From: JAAEPI01 sp965212145
GTDB lineage: Bacteria > Bacteroidota > Bacteroidia > Cytophagales > Cyclobacteriaceae
DNA: 64,000 nt
Direction: 5' to 3'
Assembly (NCBI GenBank): GCA_965212145.1
Contig: CBDBUY010000004.1
Coordinates: 496,001 to 560,000 of the forward strand
Below the pieces are notes generated by a model. That model ran no database searches, was not told the origin of the DNA, and was given only the letters and a program-made list of their open reading frames with translations. Shown here in pieces: positions 41,135 to 49,900 of the stretch (positions within the stretch are counted from its first letter, which is position 1; every line of letters starts with the position of its first letter). The position numbers and the translations under genes are program-made.

Positions 41135-42793
41135 CTAAAAAGCAAAATAGATAAACGGCTGCAGGTCAGCGGACAGAATCTGATAGATAAAGATGATGGC
41201 CAGTAGCGAGATCAACGCTTTCACGAAGATGGAGGAATTCACAAATGTGGTGCGGTACCAGTTCTTGGTGCTCACCGGCAACCAGTGAATGATAAAGCCC
41301 AGCAGCATCACCCCAAAAACATTTTTGTATCCGACGATCATGTCCCAGACGAGATAGCCCTGGAACTGAAAGGCAATTTGCTCTAGCATCAGCGCCGAGC
41401 TTTCCCAGCTTTCGCCCCGGAACCATGTTCTGGTGAAAGTGATGAAGACCAGCGTGACAAAAATCCCGATCGCACGGTTGTACCACTTTGATTTGTCTTC
41501 CCAAGGGCTGATTTTCTTCCACAGCTTGTAGATCACCAACCCGATCCCGTTCAGTCCACCCCACACTACGAAGTTCCAACTCGCACCGTGCCACAGTCCA
41601 CCGATGAGCATAGTCAGCATCAGGTTCACGTTGGTACTGACCCAGCTCTTAAAAGTGGGGAGTACTTTTCCGATTACGAAGAAACTCACCGCCACAATGG
41701 CGAATATGATCGGTACCCAGATGCTGGCCGCCAGCAGTGTGACAAACAGTAAAATCACCCCGATCATGATGTTGGAAAACAGCGATCCGGAGCGGTTTCC
41801 TCCCATCGGGATGTAGAGGTAATCTTTTAGCCAGCTGGAAAGTGAAATGTGCCACCGCTTCCAGAATTCTCCCACAGAAGTTGCTTTGTAGGGTGAGTTG
41901 AAGTTGACCGGTAAGCGAAAACCCATCCAAAGTGCAACACCTATCGCAATGTCTGTGTACCCGGAAAAGTCAGCATAAACCTGAAGGGTATAGCCAAACA
42001 GCGCCATCATGTTCTCAAACCCTGAGTAGCTGCCGGGATTGGAAAACACCCTATCCACGAAGTTCACGGCGATGTAATCTGCTAGAAAAAGCTTCTTTAA
42101 GAGACCATTCAAAATCCAGAAAAGCCCGATCCCAAAGTCCTCCTTGGTGAGTTGATATTTCTTGTACAGCTGAGGCACGAAATCGGCCGCACGCACGATG
42201 GGCCCGGCCACCAGCTGCGGGAAAAAGGACACATAAAACCCGAAATCCAGAACACTCTTCACCGGCTTCACATGCCCCCGATAAATGTCGATAGCATAGC
42301 TCATGGTCTGGAACGTGAAGAACGAAATCCCAACCGGAAGCAGGATTCTCTCCCAGACGAAATTGGTTCCTACGATCTCATTCATTTGCCACGAGAAGTA
42401 GTTGTAAACCTGCACCTCTATGCCCGTGACTTGGGTAAAGAAATCCGCGAAGAAATAAGCGTATTTAAAGTAGATGAGGATGAAGAGGTTCACCACGATA
42501 CTCATGGCCAGCCAGGATTTTTTCTTCCAGGGTGTTTCGGTCTTGAATATCCTGTTTCCGATCAGGAAATCCGCCAGCGTGGAAACCAGCAATATGACGA
42601 AATAGAAGCCACTGGTCTTGTAGTAAAAAAACAAGCTGACGGCAAACAGGTAGGCATTTCTGGCAGATGTGGTTTTGTCCAGTAAGCTGTAAAACAGCAG
42701 GACAATACCCAGAAAAATCCAGAAATAGAGCTGGGTGAAGAGCAGCGGATATTCGCTGGAATAGGTCAGGTATGGAAGAATCTTATCTATCAA
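41135..42793 (-). CDS. MBOAT family O-acyltransferase (AlgI/PatA/DltB-like)
   Basis: This 552-residue polytopic membrane protein has about 10-12 helices and the MBOAT signature. The catalytic His is H402 in IGGLWHGASWNFVVWGGLNG; the upstream block SVGEFWKRWHISLSSWLKDYLYIP is typical of AlgI. Such proteins move acetyl groups across the inner membrane to an SGNH-type partner that modifies a polymer. The start is TTG at 42793 and overlaps the preceding stop as TTGA. It is the last gene of the LysM/SGNH/SGNH/MBOAT operon. Confidence 0.93.
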   Translation of the reverse strand: MIDKILPYLTYSSEYPLLFTQLYFWIFLGIVLLFYSLLDKTTSARNAYLFAVSLFFYYKTSGFYFVILLVSTLADFLIGNRIFKTETPWKKKSWLAMSIVVNLFILIYFKYAYFFADFFTQVTGIEVQVYNYFSWQMNEIVGTNFVWERILLPVGISFFTFQTMSYAIDIYRGHVKPVKSVLDFGFYVSFFPQLVAGPIVRAADFVPQLYKKYQLTKEDFGIGLFWILNGLLKKLFLADYIAVNFVDRVFSNPGSYSGFENMMALFGYTLQVYADFSGYTDIAIGVALWMGFRLPVNFNSPYKATSVGEFWKRWHISLSSWLKDYLYIPMGGNRSGSLFSNIMIGVILLFVTLLAASIWVPIIFAIVAVSFFVIGKVLPTFKSWVSTNVNLMLTMLIGGLWHGASWNFVVWGGLNGIGLVIYKLWKKISPWEDKSKWYNRAIGIFVTLVFITFTRTWFRGESWESSALMLEQIAFQFQGYLVWDMIVGYKNVFGVMLLGFIIHWLPVSTKNWYRTTFVNSSIFVKALISLLAIIFIYQILSADLQPFIYFAF

Positions 42794-44040
42794 GGCTGCT
42801 GGTGAAAGCGGGCGGAAAGATAATCACCATACGCCTGACGAATGGCTGAAAATAAGAGATGTGCCTGCAACTCGTATCCCTCTCTTTTGAAATGGATTTT
42901 GTCCTTGCTGGCCAGGTCAAATTCTTCCCAAAACCGAATGGAATCAAACCCGCCCATCACCTCAAACAAATCCCAAACGGCTGCATTGGTTTCCTTCGCC
43001 ACATTGATCATTGCTTCCCGCACTTTGTAGGCATTAGGATTCGGATATCTTTTTTGGAAGTAACTGTCGTTGTTAGTCATGAACAGAATAGACACGTCTG
43101 GGTTTGCTTCTCTTAAAATCTCAATAAGCTTCTTGTAATTCTGTTCGAATTCTTTCTGCCTGAATTTCTTTGCGTACGTATTCGCGTCATTGATCCCAAT
43201 CCCGAAAATGACCAAATCAGGCGCGATCAACTTCATCTGAACTGGCAGGTCGGTACTTCGCAAATAATCGCTCGTTTTGGCTCCATTCACCCCAATCGGA
43301 TTATAAACCACCGCCGGACCATTGCTAAGGAACTGGATGCCCTGCAGTATAAATTCCGTCTGAGTACTATCGGTTTGCTTCATGGCAAAATAGAGCGTAT
43401 CCTGTGGTTGGCTGAATTCTACTTCCAGGTATCCGGCCACCGAGTCAATCCGGGATTCGGTAATGGCCGGATTCATAATGATCGGCTCAAACGCGCATTC
43501 GCATTGATGGTAAAAAATACGCACCTTGTCGAAGGCCAGTGCATCGGACTCATCGCGTGCATAAATGGTGGCTGTGCTTTCTGGAGAGGTGGCTGTAGCC
43601 GTCACCCCGCTGACCCCCCACTCGCTGTAGTGGTTGCTCACACTCACCCTGGAGCCTACCCAGTTGCCTTTCTTCTTCACCACATAATTCCACGGGTTAT
43701 TCGTTTTGGCCAGGGAAAAAGGAAACAAAAGTCCACGTTGGCCCTTCAGTCCCGGAGCAAGGGATTGCATATTTCGACGCATAGAGTGACTAAGCGAGCC
43801 CCCTTGTACGTGGGAGCCACCCATATGAATCACATTCACCTGGCCGTCTCCTTGTAGGATGATCTCATCCAGTTTCTCAAAAAAAGTGTTGAACTCCGTA
43901 CTATCACCGTAGAAGTCCAGTCGGTTCTTATCGAAGTTCAGGAAGGGATACTTTTCTTGTAAACTTTGGGATTGTGCCGAGATCATGAGCGCCCAAAACC
44001 CAAAAGCCAACATCCAGCTAGTTCGCAACATACTCCTCAT
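42790..44040 (-). CDS. Exported SGNH/GDSL-fold protein (second copy)
   Basis: This 416-residue protein has a signal peptide (cut near MISAQS) and an SGNH hydrolase fold. Block I is HMGGSHVQGG with Ser76, where the usual GDS is GGS. Block III is FGIGINDAN, and block V DKIHF supplies Asp380 and His383. A beta-sandwich insertion sits between blocks. Its likely role is acetyl transfer to, or removal from, an envelope polymer, with the MBOAT protein. It overlaps the upstream SGNH gene by 23 bases. Confidence 0.82.
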   Translation of the reverse strand: MRSMLRTSWMLAFGFWALMISAQSQSLQEKYPFLNFDKNRLDFYGDSTEFNTFFEKLDEIILQGDGQVNVIHMGGSHVQGGSLSHSMRRNMQSLAPGLKGQRGLLFPFSLAKTNNPWNYVVKKKGNWVGSRVSVSNHYSEWGVSGVTATATSPESTATIYARDESDALAFDKVRIFYHQCECAFEPIIMNPAITESRIDSVAGYLEVEFSQPQDTLYFAMKQTDSTQTEFILQGIQFLSNGPAVVYNPIGVNGAKTSDYLRSTDLPVQMKLIAPDLVIFGIGINDANTYAKKFRQKEFEQNYKKLIEILREANPDVSILFMTNNDSYFQKRYPNPNAYKVREAMINVAKETNAAVWDLFEVMGGFDSIRFWEEFDLASKDKIHFKREGYELQAHLLFSAIRQAYGDYLSARFHQQP

Positions 44041-45529
44041 AATCCTTCATTAAAGCATCGTAAAACAACTCGGCTATCCTGATGGAGCCCTGGCGCGTGA
44101 AATGCACGTAATCCGGGGCGGCCAATGCTGGTTCGGCACTCACCCAACCCGGCATGGAATTCCGACCACCCATCACTTCGTACATGTCCCAATAACCGGC
44201 TCCATGGTCAAAGGCAGCTTTTTTCAGGGCATCCCGAACGGTCGGTAAAAGCGGGTAAGTCACAAACTTCGTTCCCTCCTTAATCGACATGTCGGACGGC
44301 CCAATGACTACAAAATCTGTGTTGGGGTTCATCCGCTTTAGATAACGTATTTGGGAAGCGAACCATCCTCCATATCTTTTCGCACGGGCTTCATCCTCCA
44401 GGTAGGGCAAAGTGTTTCCGCCGAATTGCAGTATGATCAAATCCGGTCGGGTGCTGACAAATTGATCAGCCATTTCGGCATGCTTGATCTTACCAAAGTA
44501 GGTGCCCGAACTACCACGCATTGGGATGTTGTCCATGACTACCCCGTAATCCGTTTCCAACCGAATACCATAAATATCGGGACTAGATTTCGCCTCAAAA
44601 TCCAGCCGGATCCAGGTCGGACTTTTGACGAATTTCTGCCGGTATTCCTGAGCTGCTGAATTGATCGGGAACTCCTGCACTCTTTTGGTGCTGTCGCTCA
44701 GGGAGACCGTGAGCTTAAACGGTGCATCCGGGTTCCGAAAAAGGATGGTCATCTCGTTGTACTTTCTCGAGGTATAATAACCGATATTGGAAGGTGACAA
44801 TTCTACCCAGGCCTTGACCACCGAATCCGATGGCAGTAGTTTTCTTATGATCGGATCAGGCACGAATGCCGTGTCCCGTTCACCAATCTTGGCTCGGATG
44901 GTATCCTGAAAAACCGTATCCATTACCGGAAAGGGTGTAAATCGAGAAAAGACCCCATACATCCCAAAGTGATTGTGGTTTAGCGTCGAATCCTGATTTC
45001 CAAAAACGGGGTAGCGTCTCCAATTGTCGGAACGGACGTTATTTAAACTGATACTGCTGGTAAGCGGTGAAGCGGCAATGTAACCCGGGCCAGTCCCACC
45101 AAATTCTTTCTGAAAACCGTTTCTAATCACGCTGGTGATCCGGTCTCCTTCAATCTGCGAATCGCCGTAATGGAGGACTCTGATTTTACCTGCTCCTTGT
45201 TTACGCTTTTTCAATGCCTCAAAGAAATTGCTCAAAACTACCGCAGAATCGGGGTATTGAATCCGCATCATCTTTTTGCGATAAGCGATCTGAGCCATTC
45301 GCAAGCTGTCTTTGATAGCCGTGGAGTCAATCTCCATTTCGTAGGTTGCCAGTAGCGAATCCACATTGACCTGAGTCACCGTGTCTTTTTCCAAAATCGA
45401 TTCCAGCGAAATGAAAGACATCTTGAAATCCCGTGTGATCCGAAGACCGTCCTTTGGCCAGACAGCTGCTGCACCCAGCACAAACCCTGTTACCAAAAGG
45501 AGGAAAAAGAGGATATGGTGAGGCCGCAT
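44018..45529 (-). CDS. Exported SGNH/GDSL-fold protein (first copy)
   Basis: This 503-residue protein has an N-terminal signal or anchor helix (about 5-23), then a helical stretch and an SGNH domain. Block I is HYGDSQIEGDR with Ser124; LQFGGNTL is the Asn block, and DYVHF carries Asp473 and His476. A beta-domain (about 250-345) is inserted. With all catalytic positions kept, it is a plausible O-acetyltransferase or esterase. Its ATG overlaps the stop of the LysM gene as TAATG. Confidence 0.84.
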   Translation of the reverse strand: MRPHHILFFLLLVTGFVLGAAAVWPKDGLRITRDFKMSFISLESILEKDTVTQVNVDSLLATYEMEIDSTAIKDSLRMAQIAYRKKMMRIQYPDSAVVLSNFFEALKKRKQGAGKIRVLHYGDSQIEGDRITSVIRNGFQKEFGGTGPGYIAASPLTSSISLNNVRSDNWRRYPVFGNQDSTLNHNHFGMYGVFSRFTPFPVMDTVFQDTIRAKIGERDTAFVPDPIIRKLLPSDSVVKAWVELSPSNIGYYTSRKYNEMTILFRNPDAPFKLTVSLSDSTKRVQEFPINSAAQEYRQKFVKSPTWIRLDFEAKSSPDIYGIRLETDYGVVMDNIPMRGSSGTYFGKIKHAEMADQFVSTRPDLIILQFGGNTLPYLEDEARAKRYGGWFASQIRYLKRMNPNTDFVVIGPSDMSIKEGTKFVTYPLLPTVRDALKKAAFDHGAGYWDMYEVMGGRNSMPGWVSAEPALAAPDYVHFTRQGSIRIAELFYDALMKDYEEYVAN

Positions 45530-46809
45530 TATTGCGTCTTGATTTTAAGCTTCTGCCCGATGCTCAGATCTTCGCCAATGTCGTTCCACTCCATGATCTG
45601 TTCTGGCCGGACACCCTCGAAACGCTTGGAGATCGCCCAAAGGGTGTCACCAGGCTGTACCTCATAAATGGTGAAACTTGTCCTTTCTTCTTTACTCAGT
45701 TTGACCTCTGGTTTTGGGGTTACCCTGGCAATTAGTGGCTGAGGGACTTTCTTCCCTTTTTTCAGGTAAATGACGAGTTTCTGATTGATGTCGATTCGGT
45801 CCGATCTGAGGTTGTTCCACTTTTTAAGTTTTGACACTCCTACGCCGTAATGTTCCGCAATTCGCCCAAGTACGTCTCCGGATTTGACCCGATATGAAAC
45901 GACCGTATGTGTGTTAGGGCTCGGAATATCATTCTTGATGGCATTTTTCAGGCTATCAAGTTTCTTGACTTGCATCTCTTTTTGTTGCTCTGTGCGGGTG
46001 GTTAAAACTTGGTCGTCCAGCTGAATCGGCAATTTGACACCTCTCCCAGCCGGGATGACTTCTCCAGTTAATGTTGGATTGACTTTTCTGAATGCTTCCA
46101 GCTCCAACTCCGATTGCTCCGTGATTGCCTTTGTAAGGACATCCGAAGTAAAGACTTGCTCTTGATAAAGTTCTTTGGCCACCACCCCATCGGCAGTATC
46201 GAACGATCGATTCACGAATCGCAAAACGGATAAATGCTCCTCGACTTTAGTCACGATCTCCGGAGGAGTCTTTTTCAGATTCGCTGCTCCCAGTGCAAAG
46301 ACCAGCTCTGCATTTCCTCCATGGATCTTTTTCAAATCGTCGAAATACATTCTGGCTGCTACCGTACTTTTCTCGACATCCTTGCGTTCGTCTACATTTT
46401 CATTCACCAGCAGGCCATAGCGTCTAGCATCCGGGTAAGTCAGCTTCCAAATTCCGGCTCGGTCAAACTCACTCGTCGATTCTGGATTTAAGCCAGAAAG
46501 ATAAATGGCCAGATGCCCTTGTTTGAATAGGAATTGCTTGTCCTTTTTTTCCAATGCCGAGAGTTGATAATCCGCTATTCTCAACACACTTTCCAAATGT
46601 TTTACTTGCTGCTTGGACAAATGCTCATCATGAAGATCCTCCCACTGCCGGGATAAATCCCTGGTCTGAGTGGCACTAGGCCAGGTCAGTAATGTCCCCC
46701 AGTAGTCCACGGAGGACTCCAGGTTATCAGGAAATTTTTGGGGGTAAGCTGCCTGTGTTCCGATCAGGAACAGCCCGGCAATTATGATTCTCACGGCCTT
46801 CTCACGCAT
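45529..46809 (-). CDS. LysM protein with degenerate MltD-like transglycosylase domain
   Basis: This 426-residue protein has a signal peptide (about 1-23), an MltD-like lytic-transglycosylase domain (about 60-180) and two LysM domains (about 302-348 and 377-425). The LSGLNPESTSEFDRAGIW segment aligns by eye with the MltD active site (VESAF...AAGIWQ), but the catalytic Glu is Leu104. The Q of GIWQ is Lys, and the later AYN motif is AAN-like (GAANL). I infer a non-catalytic, peptidoglycan-binding protein. It is first in the operon with two SGNH proteins and an MBOAT, so it may direct them to the cell wall. Confidence 0.8.
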   Translation of the reverse strand: MREKAVRIIIAGLFLIGTQAAYPQKFPDNLESSVDYWGTLLTWPSATQTRDLSRQWEDLHDEHLSKQQVKHLESVLRIADYQLSALEKKDKQFLFKQGHLAIYLSGLNPESTSEFDRAGIWKLTYPDARRYGLLVNENVDERKDVEKSTVAARMYFDDLKKIHGGNAELVFALGAANLKKTPPEIVTKVEEHLSVLRFVNRSFDTADGVVAKELYQEQVFTSDVLTKAITEQSELELEAFRKVNPTLTGEVIPAGRGVKLPIQLDDQVLTTRTEQQKEMQVKKLDSLKNAIKNDIPSPNTHTVVSYRVKSGDVLGRIAEHYGVGVSKLKKWNNLRSDRIDINQKLVIYLKKGKKVPQPLIARVTPKPEVKLSKEERTSFTIYEVQPGDTLWAISKRFEGVRPEQIMEWNDIGEDLSIGQKLKIKTQ

Positions 46810-46815
46810 CGACTA

Positions 46816-46823
46816 CAAAATTA
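46816..46823 (-). promoter_or_regulatory. -7 promoter element of the LysM-SGNH-MBOAT operon
   Basis: Minus-strand TAATTTTG is a perfect TAnnTTTG match ending six bases before the ATG at 46809, so the transcript is leaderless or nearly so. A TTTG lies 15 bases further upstream, short of the ideal spacing. Confidence 0.55.
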
Positions 46824-46862
46824 AGGGAATCCTAGCAGCAAAAACCAGACTAAAATAAAAAA

Positions 46863-46884
46863 AGCCCCAACCTAAGTCGGGGCT
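46863..46884 (-). terminator. Intrinsic terminator of the BspA-like gene
   Basis: On the minus strand AGCCCCGAC pairs with GTTGGGGCT (one G-U) around a TTAG loop, followed by a run of T. It lies about 35 bases beyond the stop at 46919 and resembles the terminator at 28113. Confidence 0.75.
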
Positions 46885-46918
46885 ATTGCCAATCAAAAAT
46901 CGCAATTGACCGGCTGCC

Positions 46919-49900
46919 TTAGTTAGTCTTCAGTATTCTAAAAGTCTGATTCGAGCCTCTTGATTCTATTTTGACCAGATAAAGACCTGATTCTAAATCG
47001 GAAAAGTTCAAAGCTTTTTCGTTTCTTGAACGTTGAACCGTCTTTCCGTCCATATTGATCACGGAGGCGGTAAACGAACCCTCCACACCTGAAATTCTGA
47101 CTGAACCGGAAGTTGGATTTGGATACAAGGCGATTTCCTGATCATTCATCCCGAGGGGAAGCAGTGAAAGTGTGACTACCCAATCCTGAGTGGTGGAATT
47201 ATCCTCAGCGCTCACCGTGTAAGTCACCGACCCGGTGAAATCCTGAACACCTGATGGTGAAATAGTGGCTCCATCACTCACCGAGATAGTCGGCTCCACA
47301 GAGCTAAGGTTGACGGTTGAATTCACGGTCACCTCTACGGTGTGGTTCGTCGCATCAATCGTTGCATTTCCTACCATTCCATCCACAGTAAAGGTCAGGA
47401 TGTCGGTCGCGTCATTGGAGCAATCGGTGGAAAAAACAAGCCCTGCGTCTATGTTCGACCAATTGGTCTCGGAATATGAAACGTCATCTACCTGGACGCA
47501 GGTAAGATTAGGGTTGCCAGTAGCATCGAATCGGCCCGTTGGAAGGTTGGAGTTATTCCCGTTGGCAACATTTAATTCACTCAGGTTATTGTTCTTAACA
47601 TTTATTCTGGTCAAAGATGGTAATCCGCTCAAATCCAACGACACGATTTGGTTGTCTCTTGCGTAGAATTCACCCAAGCTAGTTAGGCCCGTGAGGTCAA
47701 GCGAGGTAAGGTTGTTTTGGCTCACGCTTAGTTCAGTTATCGCCGTATTAACACTTAAATCTATTGAGCTCAGGTCGTTGTTAGTAAGAGCGAGGAAAAT
47801 GAGTTTCGGATTGTTGCTTAGATCCAATTGGGTTAGCGAGTTGTTGTTCAGGTTGATTCTCTCCAAATTGATGTTGTCTGAAAAATCTATCGCCGAAAAA
47901 CTGCCGGAAACGGCATAAAAATTAACCAAATCTTCAAGGCCAATGAGATCTATACTTTCAATTGAATTTCCACCAACGTTTATTTCAGAGACATTGATAA
48001 ATGCTTCAATTCCAGTCAAATCATTGATGCCCTGATTAGAAACATCTATTGAGCCAGTCACAGCAATCGCCTCGCTTGTCTGAATAAAATCATCACCATT
48101 TGTATTGATGGCAATGTCGGAAATTAGCGCTGCTTCAAAATTTGCGTCAGCGAAAGTCACAACGTCACAATCTGTGCTGAAGCTGGCATGGTCATCCACG
48201 AATGTCCAATTCGCCTCCGAGTACGCAGGGTCATCAACCTGAATGCAAGTCAAATTAGGGTTCTGATCCAGCAATACAGAGCCTGTGAAATTCACGTTAT
48301 TGCCGTTTTGGAGGTTTGCACTCACCAGACTTTCCCCATTTCCTCGAATTTTGAAACTCGTTAGAATTGGCAACATAGAAACATCAATTGAAGTGAGTTG
48401 ATTGTACTCAAAATTCACACTGGTTAAAGCCGTATTGTTCGAAAGATCAATTGATGTCAGATCGTTGTAAAAAGCAGTGATCCGAAAAAGGTTTGGATTG
48501 TTACTCACATCTAAAGTGGTCAAGTTGTTTTCGTGAGTCTGGATGGTTGTCAGAGCAGTGTTATTGCTCAAGTCCAAGGAGGTGATTTGATTTTCCCCGC
48601 ATTCCAGATCATTCAGCAGGGTATTCGAAGAAGTGTTCAGACCGGTCAACTGATTGTCTTTAACCCAAAGCTGTCTCAAGTTGGACAACATAGAAATCTC
48701 TATGGAGGAAAGTTGGTTGCTGTTAACCTGAAGGTGGGTGAGTAACGAGTTGTTTGACACATCTATGGAGGTTAGCTCATTGTCGTTCAAGTGCAGTACG
48801 GTCAAAGAGGTATTACCACTCAAATCGACCTCTGTAAGCAAATTGCCCGTTGCTGAAAAACCGGCCAGATTAATAAAGGCTTCCAGGCCTGTCAGGTCTG
48901 TAATGCCAGCATCATTGACCGTGATGGAGCCGTCCCAACTCTCCGCCTCGGCATAGCTGATTTCGGTAGGATTAGGGTCTGAATTCAAAGAGCCTATTCC
49001 TAGTAATAAGGCTTTAAAATTGGCGTCAGGGATGTCCACGTGAGGACCACAGTTTTGACCGCCTCCATTGATGATCCAGTTATTGGGTTCACTTTGCAAA
49101 GTGGCTAGTGCACTTGCAGCCTGACAATATTCCATATTAGCCATCCCTAATTCCACATTCGGCTGCACAATCTGCTCAGCCCAGCCCAAAAGCGTTTGAT
49201 CAAGGTTAGGAAGGCCCATGCCACTCCCATCAAACATTCCAGGCATGTGAGTCACATTAGCAATATTCCACCCACTGAGATCCTGATCGAAAGAGGATGC
49301 ATCGTGAAACATATTATCCATCCGCACGGCCGCACTTACATTCCAGCTGGCAATGTCCTGGTTAAAGGTTGCAGCTTCCTGAAACATGTTGTTCATGTGG
49401 GTAGTATTTCCTAGGTTCCAGTTCGACACATCCTGATTGAAAGCATCAGCCCGATAAAACATGTAACTGGTGTTTATTATGCTTCCCAAGTCCCATGTAG
49501 AAATGTCAGAATTGAAAACCACCGCCTCTTGAAACATTCCCTGCATAGTGGTCACGTTGACCGTATTCCAGGAAGAAAGATCCTGATTGAATGTGGAACA
49601 TCCGTGAAACGTCCTATTCATTTCTGTAATGTTGGATGTATCCCAATTACCCACCGACCCATTGAAATTCGTGCAGTTGGTAAAAGTCCGCTGGAGGGAG
49701 GTCACCTGTGAAAGATTGGGAGCATCCGTAGCTGTGCTGGTCAGATTGGAACACCCTCCGAAAGCACGCAGCATCGAGTCCCATTGAATATCTCCCCACT
49801 GCTCAATAGTCAGCAGCTTAAAGTTATCACCACCGAAATTGAAGTAAATTCTTGGAAAATCCCCTGAAATAGAAACGGAATAGGTACCAGGCTGATCGTA

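Noticed and set aside
42152..42685. A 177-codon open frame opposite the MBOAT gene
   Set aside because: It has the His/Gln/Arg-rich look of an antisense shadow and no signal or motif.
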